Positions 8,713 through 17,913 of a DNA stretch of 64,000 nt are shown here, one piece after another (position 1 is the stretch's first letter; each line of letters begins with the position of its first letter). This DNA comes from Mesorhizobium loti CJ3sym (GTDB lineage Bacteria > Pseudomonadota > Alphaproteobacteria > Rhizobiales > Rhizobiaceae), in the NCBI RefSeq assembly GCF_000472785.1, contig NZ_AXAL01000013.1, positions 1-64,000 of the forward strand. Reading direction: 5' to 3'. Below the pieces are notes generated by a model that was not told the DNA's origin, ran no database searches, and worked only from the letters and a program-made list of their open reading frames with translations. The translations under genes were made by a program, and so were the position numbers.

Positions 8713-8821
8713 TTCAGGGCGCCGACGCCTTCGCAGGTATCGGGTGGCTCCAACCCGCCCCACCTGCGACCAAACATCCCGATTGCCGGCGAGACCGGCG
8801 CGAAACAGGGATACAAGAGAG

Positions 8822-9576
8822 ATGCTCGCACTCGCCAACAAGATCGCCATCGTCACCGGCGCCAGTTCCGGCATCGGCCGCGCCACGGCAAAGCTCTTTG
8901 CCGACGAAGGTGCCAGGATCGTCGTCGCCGCGCGGCGCCAGGCAGAGCTCGACACGCTGGTCGCTGAAATCAAAGACGCCGACGGCACGGCCATCGCTCT
9001 TGCCGGCGACGTCAGGGACGAGGCCTATGCGAAAGCCCTTGTCGATCTGGCGGTCGAAAGCTTCGGCGGCCTCGACATCGCCTTCAACAATGCCGGTGCC
9101 GTCGGCTTGATGGCGCAGCTGCCCGAGAGGATGCCGGCGACGTGGCACGAGACGATGGACATCAACCTGACCAGCGCCTTTCTCGGCGCGAAATACCAGA
9201 TACCGGCCATGCTGGAACGCGGTGGCGGCTCGCTGATCTTCACCTCGAGCTTTGTTACACCGCCGGCATGCCGGGCATGGCCGCCTACGCCGCCGCCAAG
9301 GCCGGCCTGATAGGCCTGACGCAGGTGCTGGCCGCCGAGTACGGACCAAAAGGCCTGCGCGTCAATGCGCTGCTGCCTGGCGGCACCGACACCCCCGGCG
9401 CGACGACGACCACACCCGAAGCCCGCGCTTTCGTCGAAGGTATCCATGCCTTGAAGCGCATGGCGCAGCCGGAAGAGATCGCCCGCTCGGCGCTTTATCT
9501 CGCCTCCGACGCCTCGAGCTTCACCACCGGAACCGCGCTGTTTGCCGATGGCGGCGTCTCGATCAACCGGACGTGA
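8822..9576 (+). pseudogene. Short-chain dehydrogenase/reductase with frameshift near 9252
   Basis: The first frame (8822 to about 9252) encodes the cofactor site TGASSGIG, the NNAG motif and the region around the catalytic Ser (FTSSFV). The second frame then continues with YTAGMPGMAAYAAAKAGL, containing the catalytic Tyr and Lys, through to the stop at 9576. Compared with ordinary SDRs about four bases are missing between Ser and Tyr (SSFV.GYTAG), so neither frame alone makes a complete enzyme. The two parts together would give a normal protein of about 250 residues. Pseudogene or sequencing error cannot be told apart here. Confidence 0.8.
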
Positions 9577-9702
9577 AGGATTTTTGCGGCGAACAGGCTG
9601 GTTCGTCGCTTTGACGCAGCCTGCCGGACTTGCTTTTTCAACGCGATTTGGCGATTCCGTTTTGTCGAAACGGGTCTTCTTGCCAAAACAGGTCCTGGAA
9701 CC

Positions 9703-10089
9703 ATGATGCTGATCCGAACCTATGTCGCCCAGAGCGCAATCGAGGGCGTCGGCATGTTCGCCGCCGAGCCAATCCGGAAAGGCGCCTCGATCTGGCGGCT
9801 TGACCCGGATTTCGACCGGCTGATCCCGAAGGACAAATATGAGGCCGCACCCCAGCCTCTGAAGGAATTGCTCGACCGCTACGCCTATCCGAGCCCGGAT
9901 CGGCCGGGTTTCATGGTCTATGAGGTCGACAATGGCCGCTTCATGAACCATTCGGCGACACCGAACACCGATTTTTCGCAGTATGGCGGCGCGACCGCGA
10001 CCCGCGACATCGCCGCCGGCGAGGAGATCACTTGTGACTACGGCGAGTTCTTCGAGGATTTCGAACGGCTGCACCTGGCCACGGCCTAA
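9703..10089 (+). CDS. SET domain-containing protein
   Basis: This 128-residue single-domain protein carries the SET signatures: a GVGMFAAEPIRKG start near residue 15, FMNHSATPNT near residue 80 (the NHS..PN AdoMet/substrate site) and GEEITCDYGEF near residue 105. SET proteins are usually lysine methyltransferases; in bacteria the targets are mostly unknown. No signal peptide is seen. The ATG ATG start is accepted at the first codon; either could be used. The gene is flanked by the broken SDR and ribosomal protein S21 and seems monocistronic. Confidence 0.85.
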   Translation: MMLIRTYVAQSAIEGVGMFAAEPIRKGASIWRLDPDFDRLIPKDKYEAAPQPLKELLDRYAYPSPDRPGFMVYEVDNGRFMNHSATPNTDFSQYGGATATRDIAAGEEITCDYGEFFEDFERLHLATA

Positions 10090-10265
10090 TTGGCGCCCTA
10101 TGTCGGGGCGACCGTGGCAATTTGGCTGTTGTCCTGCATTTCGACTGTGGACAGCGCGGCCTGATTCTGCTATCAGCCGCCACAATTCGTGGTGTCGACC
10201 GCCGCGGAGGCTAGTGGCTATGGCCGCTTGCCTGTTGATATCAAACCCGAAAGACAGGATTGCCC

Positions 10266-10544
10266 GTGCAGGTACTCGTCCGCGACAATAACGTTGATCA
10301 GGCGCTTCGCGCGCTCAAGAAGAAGATGCAGCGCGAAGGCATTTTCCGCGAAATGAAGATGCGCGGTCACTACGAGAAGCCTTCCGAGAAGCGCGCCCGT
10401 GAAAAGGCCGAGGCCGTGCGGCGCGCCCGCAAGCTGGCCCGCAAGCGCGCCCAGCGCGAAGGTCTGCTGCCGATGACGCCGCGCCCGGTTGCTGCTGGCG
10501 CCGCCGGTGGTCCTGGTGGTGCTCCGCGCCCGCCGCGGTTCTAA
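10266..10544 (+). CDS. rpsU: 30S ribosomal protein S21
   Basis: The 92-residue protein has the conserved S21 core VLVRDNNVDQALRALKKK and a basic helix (EKRAREKAEAVRRARKLARK). It ends in an Ala/Gly/Pro-rich tail, common in rhizobial S21 paralogues. It acts in the small ribosomal subunit near the anti-Shine-Dalgarno region. The GTG at 10266 is preferred to the in-frame TTG at 10260 because AGGA then lies seven bases upstream and the protein begins MQVLVRDN as usual. A hairpin plus T-run directly downstream terminates it. Confidence 0.95.
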   Translation: MQVLVRDNNVDQALRALKKKMQREGIFREMKMRGHYEKPSEKRAREKAEAVRRARKLARKRAQREGLLPMTPRPVAAGAAGGPGGAPRPPRF

Positions 10545-10578
10545 CGCCTATTTTTCGTCCTTTTCGAAGGATATCAGA

Positions 10579-10616
10579 GGTGGCGCGATGCGGAATCGCC
10601 GCCACCTTTTTGTTTT
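10579..10616 (+). terminator. Rho-independent terminator after rpsU
   Basis: Arms GGTGGCG (10579-10585) and CGCCACC (10600-10606) form a stem followed directly by TTTTTGTTTT. It lies 35 bp after the rpsU stop. Confidence 0.8.
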
Positions 10617-10680
10617 GACGTGACCCGGCCCGGAGGGGGGATCCGGACCTGACGACGGCACAAGTGAGGACAGGGCAGAC

Positions 10681-11523
10681 ATGAACGCAACGAGCGTGGA
10701 GCGCGGGACCGCATTGCGTGGTTTCGCCCTGGCAGCGGCCCTGCTTTCCGGACTGGTGCTTGCCGGTTGCCAGACATCGGGCCCGGCCGGCGAATTCAAC
10801 AACATCGACAAGGCGCAAGGCTCGAGCGAGAACATCTCCTCGCTGTCGGCGGTGATCCAGCGCAATCCCCAGGACCCTGAAGGCTACAATGTGCGCGGCT
10901 CGGCCTATGGCCGTGGCGGCCAGTACCAGGCGGCGCTCAAGGATTTCAACCAGGCCATCCAGCTCAATCCGAATTTCTACCAGGCCTATTCGAACCGGGC
11001 GCTGATCCAGCGCTTCCTCGGCAATCAGCCCGCCGCGCTCGACGACTACAACAAGTCGATCCAGATCAACGGCAATTACGACGCCGCCTATATCGGCCGT
11101 GGTAATCTCTACCGCAAGGCAGGCCGCACCCAGGATGCTTTCAACGACTTCCAGAAGGCGATCCAGCTCGATACGACCGACGCCCGCGCCTATCACAATC
11201 GCGGCCTGATCTATCAGAGCCAGGGCCAGCACAAATTCGCCATCGAGGATTTCTCGACAGCCATCTCGCTGGCGCCGGACGCGGCCGAGCCCTACAACGG
11301 CCGTGGCCTCTCCTACCTGGCGACGGGCGACGAGGACAATGCCTTCTCCGACTTCAACATGGCCATCAAGCTCGACGGCCAGAACGCCGAGGCCTGGGCC
11401 AACCAGGCGCTGATCTACGAGCGGCGCGGCGACAAGGCCAAGGCGGCGAAATCCTATCGCGAAGCCGTGCGCCTCAACCCCAGCTACCAGCCGGCCAAGG
11501 ACGGCCTCGCCCGCGTCAGCTGA
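10681..11523 (+). CDS. TPR-repeat lipoprotein
   Basis: This 280-residue protein has a type II signal peptide (hydrophobic segment, lipobox LAGC near residue 29) and should be a lipid-anchored periplasmic or outer-membrane protein. From residue 60 onward it consists of about six 34-residue TPRs (YNVRGSAYGRGGQYQAALKD, YSNRALIQRFLGN, YIGRGNLYRKAGR, YHNRGLIYQSQGQ, YNGRGLSYLATGD and others), which mediate protein contacts. Similar NlpI-like lipoproteins serve envelope biogenesis and murein enzyme scaffolding, but the specific role here is unknown. It stands alone between S21 and DUF992 genes. Confidence 0.85.
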   Translation: MNATSVERGTALRGFALAAALLSGLVLAGCQTSGPAGEFNNIDKAQGSSENISSLSAVIQRNPQDPEGYNVRGSAYGRGGQYQAALKDFNQAIQLNPNFYQAYSNRALIQRFLGNQPAALDDYNKSIQINGNYDAAYIGRGNLYRKAGRTQDAFNDFQKAIQLDTTDARAYHNRGLIYQSQGQHKFAIEDFSTAISLAPDAAEPYNGRGLSYLATGDEDNAFSDFNMAIKLDGQNAEAWANQALIYERRGDKAKAAKSYREAVRLNPSYQPAKDGLARVS

Positions 11524-11728
11524 TCTCCGATTTCGCCAGCTGCCCTGCGCAAAAGCGCGGGGCATCCAAATGCACCGTCCTGTGCGTGTCCAAAAAGACG
11601 CAGTCCGGCTACCGCGCGTTAACCCCAGCAACAAGCTGTTAACGCTTGCCTTGTTCACGCCAAGTTTTCGACGGAACGGTCTGACCACTCAAGCCGTTAA
11701 TCGAAGTTATTTGCGAAAGGACCCTCCC

Positions 11729-12205
11729 ATGATCAAGAAACTCGCCTGTGCAGTTGCCCTCGCCACGACGGTATTCGCCGTCGCCCCGGCCAGCGCCGGC
11801 AAGCTGCAGCTCGGCACGCTCGACTGCACCATCGATGGCGGCACTGCTTACATCGTTGCCTCCAACAAGGGCGTGTCCTGCGTCTTCCGTCCGTATCACC
11901 ATGGACCGTCTGAGGTTTACACCGGCGTCATCTCCAAGATCGGCCTCGATCTCGGCCAGACGCATCAGGGCCAGTTGATCTGGGCGGTTTTTGCCGCGAC
12001 CCGCGACCGTGACGCAGGCGATCTCGCCGGCAGCTATTATGGCGTCAACGCCGAGGCGAGTGTCGTTACCGGCGGCGGCGCCAATCTGCTGGTCGGTGGC
12101 TTCAACAGCGCCTTCATGCTGGAGCCGCTCAGCGTCCAGGCGCAGACCGGCGTCAATCTCGCCGTGGCCGTGACCTCGCTTGAGCTGATCCACTCGTTCA
12201 AGTGA
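11729..12205 (+). CDS. DUF992 family secreted protein
   Basis: This 158-residue exported protein has a cleavable signal peptide (cleavage likely after PASA, residue 23). Two Cys (LDCTI, SCVF) may form a disulfide, and the Gly-rich YYGVNAEASV / GGGANLLVGG block is the DUF992 hallmark. DUF992 proteins are periplasmic and of unknown function, common in rhizobia and Bradyrhizobium. The ATG at 11729 is chosen because the signal peptide starts there; upstream in-frame sequence is not leader-like. A second, frameshifted copy follows. Confidence 0.85.
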   Translation: MIKKLACAVALATTVFAVAPASAGKLQLGTLDCTIDGGTAYIVASNKGVSCVFRPYHHGPSEVYTGVISKIGLDLGQTHQGQLIWAVFAATRDRDAGDLAGSYYGVNAEASVVTGGGANLLVGGFNSAFMLEPLSVQAQTGVNLAVAVTSLELIHSFK

Positions 12206-12238
12206 TTGCATGGAGCCATGCGCTCCTCTCTACTCTGC

Positions 12239-12279
12239 GGCGCGGAACCGGATAGACTGGTTCCGCGCCGTTTGATTTT
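12239..12279 (+). terminator. Rho-independent terminator between the two DUF992 genes
   Basis: An 11-bp perfect stem (12239-12249 with 12259-12269; arm GGCGCGGAACC) with a 9-base loop is followed by GTTTGATTTT. It ends 13 bp before the ATG of the second copy, so the copies are transcribed separately or through attenuation. Confidence 0.8.
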
Positions 12280-12291
12280 GAGGGGAACAGT

Positions 12292-12773
12292 ATGCCGAAG
12301 ACAGCCATTGCCGCTGCCGTGATCACAACCTTGCTCGCCGGCGTGGCGCAAGCACAGGACCGGGTGTCGAACTCGGCAGGCTTGAATGCGCCATAGCAGG
12401 CGGCACCGGCTATATCTTCGGCTCGAGCAAGGATTTGAGCTGCACCTTCACCCCGGCCGATAAGACCTTCGCGCCTGAAGCCTATTTTGGCGTCGTCAAC
12501 AAATATGGCCTCGACATCGGCACCACCAAGCAGACGGTGATGCAGTGGCTGGTGCTGACACCATTGAAGAACATCTACGCACCGGGCGCACTGGCGGGCG
12601 ATTATGTCGGCGCCAGCGCCGAGGTGACGGCGGCCGTAGGCGCCGGCGCCAATCTGCTGGTCGGCGGCTCCTCGCAGGCTTTTACCCTCCAGCCGCTCAG
12701 CCTGCAGACGCAGACCGGCATCAACCTCGCCATCGGCGTCAGCCAGTTCCAGCTGCGCAGCACCGAGAACTGA
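12292..12773 (+). pseudogene. Second DUF992 gene, frameshifted near 12362
   Basis: The ATG at 12292 opens a signal peptide (AAAVITTLLAGVAQAQ) that soon runs into TAG at about 12396. A different frame entered near 12362 continues with VELGRLECAIAGGTGYIF to the stop at 12773, including the DUF992 features YVGASAEV and GAGANLLVGG. One base appears to be missing around the signal peptide junction. The mature part is closely similar to the intact upstream copy, so this looks like a tandem paralogue that lost its secretion frame, unless the shift is a sequencing error. Confidence 0.8.
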
Positions 12774-12973
12774 TCGCGTTACGACGACGGGCAATCGCAG
12801 CAGTCGGCCGCAAAAAACTGTCAAAAACCGCTTGAGCTCAACTGCGGTTGAGGTCCTACAAGCCTGCTCCACTGAAGCAACATCTCGATCCCGATGCGCA
12901 TGGTCCTGCCGGAAAGCCTTGCTGGCTTCTGGTGCCATGCGACGGCGTCGGGATATGCAAGGCAGGGGTGGAC

Positions 12974-14410
12974 ATGACTGAAATCGCTACAAACAGGGTC
13001 GACTGGCGCGCATTGTGGGCGAGCGGCGATCTGGCGCGATTCTGCTTCATCAGCCTGGGTATCCTGCTGCACGCGACCAATGAGACGATGGTGGCGACCG
13101 TCATGCCGGCCATGGTCGGTGAAATGGCCGGGGTACAGCTCGTCGGCTGGTCTCTGGCGGTCTATGAGCTCGGCGCCATCGTCGCTGGCGCCGCGGCCGG
13201 ACGGCTGGTGAGCTACGTGGCGCTGCGCACCAACATGGTGGTCGCCGCCCTGCTCTATGCCACCGGGGCATTGATCTGCGCCACTTCGCCCTCCATGCAA
13301 CTGTTCCTTGCCGGCCGCCTGGTCGAAGGGCTTGGCGGCGGCGCGCTGGTGTCGCTGGCCTACGTCTCGGTCGAGCGGCTGTTTTCGCGCGCCATCTGGC
13401 CGCAGCTTTTCGGCATCATGTCGGCGATCTGGGGTGTCGCCGCCTTCAGCGGCCCGCTGCTGGGGGCGGTCATGACCGAGCTTTTGTCATGGCGCTGGGC
13501 CTTCGGCGTCTTCACTTTCGGCGGCACGGCCATGGCGCTGGCCAGCTTCATCGTGCTCGACACCCCAGAGGCAACGCGACCCGTTCCCAGCGCCGCCAAG
13601 GTGCCGCCCTTCCCGTTTGCAGCCCTTGCCTGCCTCGCGGTCGCCGTGGTGCTGATCGCCTCGGCCGGCGTCGACATCGCGCCGCTGCGTTCCTCGCTGC
13701 TGATCGTGCTTGGCCTCGCCGGCCTGGCGCTGTTCTTCTTGATCGACGGGCTGAAGCCGCGCTCGCGGCTGTTCCCGTCGCGGCTGTTCTCGTGGCGCAC
13801 GCCGGTTGGCGCCGGCATGACCATGGTTGCCGCCTTTTCGGTGGCGACCGTCTCCTTCGGCGTCTACGGGCCGCTGCTTTTAACCAGCCTGCACGACATT
13901 CCGCTTTTGACCACTGGCTACATCATCGCCGCCGAATCGATCGCCTGGTCGATCCTGTCGATCCTCGTCGCCAACGCCCCGCCGCGGCGCGAGCGGCTGA
14001 TCATTGTCGTCGGCGCGCTGATGATCGCGGCGGGCATCGCCGGCTTCGCCTATACGATACCCCTTGGCTCGATCCCGCTGATCCTGGTCTGCGCCCTGTT
14101 GCAGGGCGGCGGCTTTGGCATTGCATGGCCGTTCCTGGCCCGCGTCATTGTCGCCTCCGCGCCCGACGACGAACAGACCATCGCCTCGGCCGCGGTGCCA
14201 ACCATGCAGCGCATCGGCTATGCCGTGGGTGCCGCGCTTGCCGGCATCGTCGCCAATGCCAGCGGTTTCTCGCAAGGGCTGAACCACGACGCGGCTGCGA
14301 ATGTCGCGAGTTGGCTGTTCCTTGCCTTCGTGCCACTTGGCCTTCTCGGCTGCCTGGCGGCCTTGCGGGCATCCGCGACTCCAAACCGGCCACTGGAAGC
14401 CATCGGCTGA
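12974..14410 (+). CDS. MFS transporter, multidrug exporter-like
   Basis: This 478-residue membrane protein has 12-14 hydrophobic helices and an early acidic position (TNETMVATVMPAMVGEM, near residue 37) like the DHA2-type drug:H+ antiporters. A charged loop with arginines separates the two halves (DGLKPRSRLFPSRLF). The start at 12974 has AGGGGTGG just upstream; earlier in-frame codons would add a non-membrane extension. Substrate is unknown. The gene is convergent with kdpE and has no adjacent regulator. Confidence 0.85.
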   Translation: MTEIATNRVDWRALWASGDLARFCFISLGILLHATNETMVATVMPAMVGEMAGVQLVGWSLAVYELGAIVAGAAAGRLVSYVALRTNMVVAALLYATGALICATSPSMQLFLAGRLVEGLGGGALVSLAYVSVERLFSRAIWPQLFGIMSAIWGVAAFSGPLLGAVMTELLSWRWAFGVFTFGGTAMALASFIVLDTPEATRPVPSAAKVPPFPFAALACLAVAVVLIASAGVDIAPLRSSLLIVLGLAGLALFFLIDGLKPRSRLFPSRLFSWRTPVGAGMTMVAAFSVATVSFGVYGPLLLTSLHDIPLLTTGYIIAAESIAWSILSILVANAPPRRERLIIVVGALMIAAGIAGFAYTIPLGSIPLILVCALLQGGGFGIAWPFLARVIVASAPDDEQTIASAAVPTMQRIGYAVGAALAGIVANASGFSQGLNHDAAANVASWLFLAFVPLGLLGCLAALRASATPNRPLEAIG

Positions 14411-14434
14411 CGCAGGTTCAGTGGAGAGGTTGTC

Positions 14435-15124
14435 TCAGTCGACCCGCAGTCGATAGCCGACACCGGTCTCGGTGGTGATGTGGTGCGGCTGGTCGGGGGT
14501 CTTCTCGATCTTCTGCCTGAGCTGCCTGACATAGACCCTGAGATACTGGACGTCGGTCGAGTCGCCCCAGATCTGCTTCAAGATGAAATGGTGGGTCAGC
14601 ACTTTGCCGGCATGCTGCACCAGGATGCGCAATATGTCGTATTCCTTCGGCGAGAGTTTTATCTCCTTGCCCTCGACCTTGACGATGCGCTTGACCAGGT
14701 CGACGCTGAGGTCACCGCTCTGGAAAACCGGCTTCTCGCCCTGCTGCTGGAACTTGTGCCGCAACGCCACGCGGATGCGCGCCACCAGCTCGTTCATGCC
14801 GAACGGCTTGGTGACATAGTCGTCGGCGCCGAGTTCGAGCGCGTTGACGATACCGGCCTCGTCGGTGCGGCTGGAGAGGATGACGACGGGAATGTCGAGG
14901 CCGTCGTCACGCCATTTGCGCAGCAGCTCATGGCCGCTCATACCGGGCAGGCCGAGATCAAGCAGCACCAGATCCGGCTTTTCCTCGTCCATCAGCTCGA
15001 TCGCCGTCTTGGCGTTCGGCGCCTCGCTGACCGCATAGCCCTGGCTGCCGAGGCCGACCCGAAGCAGTTTGCGGATCGGTGGCTCGTCATCGACAACCAA
15101 TATCCTGACATTCGCGTTCGTCAT
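14435..15124 (-). CDS. kdpE: KdpE response regulator
   Basis: This 229-residue OmpR/PhoB-type regulator has an N-terminal receiver domain (acidic pair D12-D13, phosphoacceptor D56 in LLDLGLP, Lys in VTKPF). Its C-terminal winged helix ends GVGYRLRVD. Phosphorylated by KdpD, it activates kdpFABC under K+ limitation. The ATG overlaps the kdpD stop by 4 bp. It is the last gene of the kdp cluster and converges with the MFS gene. Confidence 0.95.
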   Translation of the reverse strand: MTNANVRILVVDDEPPIRKLLRVGLGSQGYAVSEAPNAKTAIELMDEEKPDLVLLDLGLPGMSGHELLRKWRDDGLDIPVVILSSRTDEAGIVNALELGADDYVTKPFGMNELVARIRVALRHKFQQQGEKPVFQSGDLSVDLVKRIVKVEGKEIKLSPKEYDILRILVQHAGKVLTHHFILKQIWGDSTDVQYLRVYVRQLRQKIEKTPDQPHHITTETGVGYRLRVD

Positions 15125-17856
15125 GCCAAATCACCCACATCATTGTCGTCCGTCGTGGTGACGCCGAGATCGGGCGGGTTCGTCGGCTTCGGCATCTTGA
15201 TGGTGAAAACCGCGCCCGAACGGTCGGTTCGGTTTGCCGCCGTGATCGTGCCACCCATCGCATCGATAAAGCCGCGGCAGATAGACAGGCCGAGCCCGGT
15301 GCCGGCGCGAACCTGGTCGCCCTTGCGCACCCGGTAGAACGTGTCGAAAATCCGTTCCAGATCGCCGGGGGGGATGCCCGGCCCTTCATCCATGATCTGC
15401 AGGCTGACGGAACCATCGTCGGTCCAACCCTGCACGCGGATCGTCGAACCTGCCGGCGCGTATTTCGCTGCATTGTCGAGGAGATTGAACAGCGCCTGTT
15501 CGAACAGGACGGGATCGACTTTCAACATCGGCAGATTCGGGGGGATATCCACCTCCGTCTTGTGCTCGCCGATGATTTTCCTGGCCCTCTGCAGGGCGGA
15601 GCCGACGATATCGCCGACATAATGGTAAGCAAAATTCGGCTCCATCGCGCCGGACTCGATCTTGGTCATGTCGAGCAGGTTGGCGATGAAGCGGTTCAGC
15701 CGCTCGGATTCGTCAAGCACGGTCGTCAGCAGCTCCGCCCGGTCCTCTTCAGGAAGTGCCGGCGCGAATTCCCGCAGCGTGCCGGCCGCTCCCATGATGG
15801 CGGCGAGCGGTGTCTTCAGATCATGCGAAATGGAGGTCAGCAGCGCCGAGCGCAGCCTGTCCGCCTCGGCCAGGAGCTTGGCCCGGTCGACATCGGCGAC
15901 CAGCTGGATGCGCTCGATGGCGACCGCTGCCTGGTCGGCCAGCGCGTCGAGCAGGCGCTGCTGCTCCGGCGTCAGCAGCGGGCCCTGCTTGTCATTGTCG
16001 AGGCCGACGACACCGATTGCCGTGCGCCCTGTGCGCAGCGGAAGATAGAGGCGCTTGGCGCCAGGCAGCGTGTCGGCGCCGCGCCCCGCGGCGCGGTTGT
16101 GCTCCCAGGCCCAGCGGGCGGCGGCGATGTCGGCCTCGGCCAGCGTGTCATCAGGCGGATAGCCGGCCTTGACGGTGATGGTGCCGTCTTCGGGCAAAAG
16201 CAGCACCACCCGCAGCTTCAGCATCGAGGCAATCTGGAAAGCGGTGGCCCAGAGAACGTCGTCGAGCGTGCCGGCACCGGCGAGCTTCTTGGAGAAGAGA
16301 TAGATGTCCTCCGTCGCCCGTGCCCGTGAGCGGGCGGCGACTGCCTGGCGCTGCACGCGCACCGTCAGATTGCTGGCAATGACGGCGACAACCAGGAACA
16401 CGCCGAGCGCGACGATGCTCTCAGGGTCCCGGATGGTCAGCGTGTAGCGCGGCTCCAAGAAGAAATAGTTGAAGGCAAGGGCGCTGACGAGGCAAGCGTA
16501 CAGAGCCGGCCAGAGACCGCCGGTCACCGCCGACGCCAGGACCCCGATGAGGAAGATGATCGCGAGGTTGCGAACATCGAGAAACTGGTCGAGCAGGACG
16601 GCGAAGGCGAGCGAGCCGGCGACATAGGCGGTGGCCATGAGATAGGGCCAGATCTGGAATGGCGTCTGCTCGTCCGCTGTCCTGACGTTCCTCGACGGCG
16701 CCTCGGTGCTGCGCTCGGTTCCCGAAATGACATGGACGCTGATGTCGCCGGCGTTGCGGATCAGATCATAGGTCAGCGATCCCTCGATCAATTCGCGCCA
16801 GCGCGACCGGGTCGGCCGACCGACCACGATATGGGTGAAATTGTTCGCCGTCGCATAGCGCACGATGTCCTGCGCCACATTCTGACCCGGAATGGTCGTC
16901 ACCTCGGCACCGAGCTGTTGGGCGAGGCGCAGATTGTTCGCGAGCCGGTCCTTGTCCTCCTCGGGCATGCTGGCCGAGCGAGGACTGTCGACATGCAGTG
17001 CCGTCCACGGGGCACGCAGCCGGTCGGCCAGCCTGCGCGCATAGCGGATACGGGCCGCGCCGCCCGGGCGCGCATCGAGGCAGACGAGAACCCTTTCCCC
17101 AGCCGCCCAGGGGCCCTGGATGGCATGAGACTGCATGTGATTGAGCAACTGCTCATCGACGCGCTGCGCGGTGCGGCGCAGCGCCAGTTCCCTGAGGGCC
17201 GTCAGGTTGCCGGGCGAAAAATAATTCTCGATGGCGCGCTGCGCGGTGTTGGGGAAGTAGACCTTGCCTTCCTCTAGCCGCTTGATCAGGTCGTCCGGGG
17301 TGAGATCGATGATCTCGACATCGTCGGCCTGGTCGATGATGGAATCTGGAACCGTCTCGCGGACCCTGACCTTGGTGATCTGGGCGACGACATCGTTCAG
17401 GCTTTCGACATGCTGGACGTTGAGCGTCGTGTAGACATCGATGCCTTGCGTCAGGATTTCCTGGACGTCGAGGTAGCGCTTGGGATGGCGGCTGCCGGGC
17501 GCGTTGGTGTGGGCGAGTTCGTCGACGAGGACCAGCGCCGGGCGCCGGGCAATGATGGCGTCGATATCCATCTCGTCGAGCATGCGCCCCTTGTAGTCGA
17601 CCTTGCGGCGGGGAATGATCTCATAACCCTCGACCAAAGCCTGGGTTTCCTTGCGGCCATGCGTCTCGACGACGCCGATCACGACATCGACGCCATCAGC
17701 CAGCCTGGCGCGGCCCGACATCAGCATTTCGTAGGTCTTGCCGACACCGGGCGCCGCGCCAAGGAATATCCGCAGACGGCCGCGCCCTTCCCGCTCTGCA
17801 TGCTCGAGCAGCGCGTCGGGGGAAGGCCTGTTTTCGTTGCTTCTGTCTTCCGGCAT
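15121..17856 (-). CDS. kdpD: KdpD sensor histidine kinase
   Basis: The 911-residue K+ sensor has an N-terminal KdpD domain with a Walker A-like GAAPGVGKT (33-41), then a universal-stress-protein domain (about 250-370) and four clustered membrane helices (about 400-500, DUF4118). A GAF-like region follows, then HisKA (SISHDLKTPLAAIMG, containing the phosphorylated His) and HATPase_c (GTGLGLSICRGF). This is the standard KdpD architecture and length. It controls KdpE. A strong hairpin separates it from kdpC upstream. Confidence 0.96.
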   Translation of the reverse strand: MPEDRSNENRPSPDALLEHAEREGRGRLRIFLGAAPGVGKTYEMLMSGRARLADGVDVVIGVVETHGRKETQALVEGYEIIPRRKVDYKGRMLDEMDIDAIIARRPALVLVDELAHTNAPGSRHPKRYLDVQEILTQGIDVYTTLNVQHVESLNDVVAQITKVRVRETVPDSIIDQADDVEIIDLTPDDLIKRLEEGKVYFPNTAQRAIENYFSPGNLTALRELALRRTAQRVDEQLLNHMQSHAIQGPWAAGERVLVCLDARPGGAARIRYARRLADRLRAPWTALHVDSPRSASMPEEDKDRLANNLRLAQQLGAEVTTIPGQNVAQDIVRYATANNFTHIVVGRPTRSRWRELIEGSLTYDLIRNAGDISVHVISGTERSTEAPSRNVRTADEQTPFQIWPYLMATAYVAGSLAFAVLLDQFLDVRNLAIIFLIGVLASAVTGGLWPALYACLVSALAFNYFFLEPRYTLTIRDPESIVALGVFLVVAVIASNLTVRVQRQAVAARSRARATEDIYLFSKKLAGAGTLDDVLWATAFQIASMLKLRVVLLLPEDGTITVKAGYPPDDTLAEADIAAARWAWEHNRAAGRGADTLPGAKRLYLPLRTGRTAIGVVGLDNDKQGPLLTPEQQRLLDALADQAAVAIERIQLVADVDRAKLLAEADRLRSALLTSISHDLKTPLAAIMGAAGTLREFAPALPEEDRAELLTTVLDESERLNRFIANLLDMTKIESGAMEPNFAYHYVGDIVGSALQRARKIIGEHKTEVDIPPNLPMLKVDPVLFEQALFNLLDNAAKYAPAGSTIRVQGWTDDGSVSLQIMDEGPGIPPGDLERIFDTFYRVRKGDQVRAGTGLGLSICRGFIDAMGGTITAANRTDRSGAVFTIKMPKPTNPPDLGVTTTDDNDVGDLA

Positions 17857-17873
17857 CAGAACCGATCATGAAT

Positions 17874-17904
17874 GGCGCCGGGGATACTGTCGATCCCCGG
17901 CGCC
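17874..17904 (-). promoter_or_regulatory. Perfect 12-bp stem hairpin between kdpC and kdpD
   Basis: Arms 17874-17885 (GGCGCCGGGGAT) and 17893-17904 are perfectly complementary with a 7-base loop. It starts 10 bases after the kdpC stop and ends 17 bases before the kdpD start. No T-run follows on the minus strand, so it is better seen as an mRNA-stabilising or processing element than a terminator. Confidence 0.6.
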
Positions 17905-17913
17905 CGCCATTCA

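Noticed and set aside
10260..10265. TTG start for ribosomal protein S21
   Set aside because: The GTG at 10266 has better spacing to AGGA and gives the standard N-terminus.
12848..12973. N-terminal extension of the MFS transporter
   Set aside because: The extra 42 residues are not membrane-like and a good RBS precedes the ATG at 12974.
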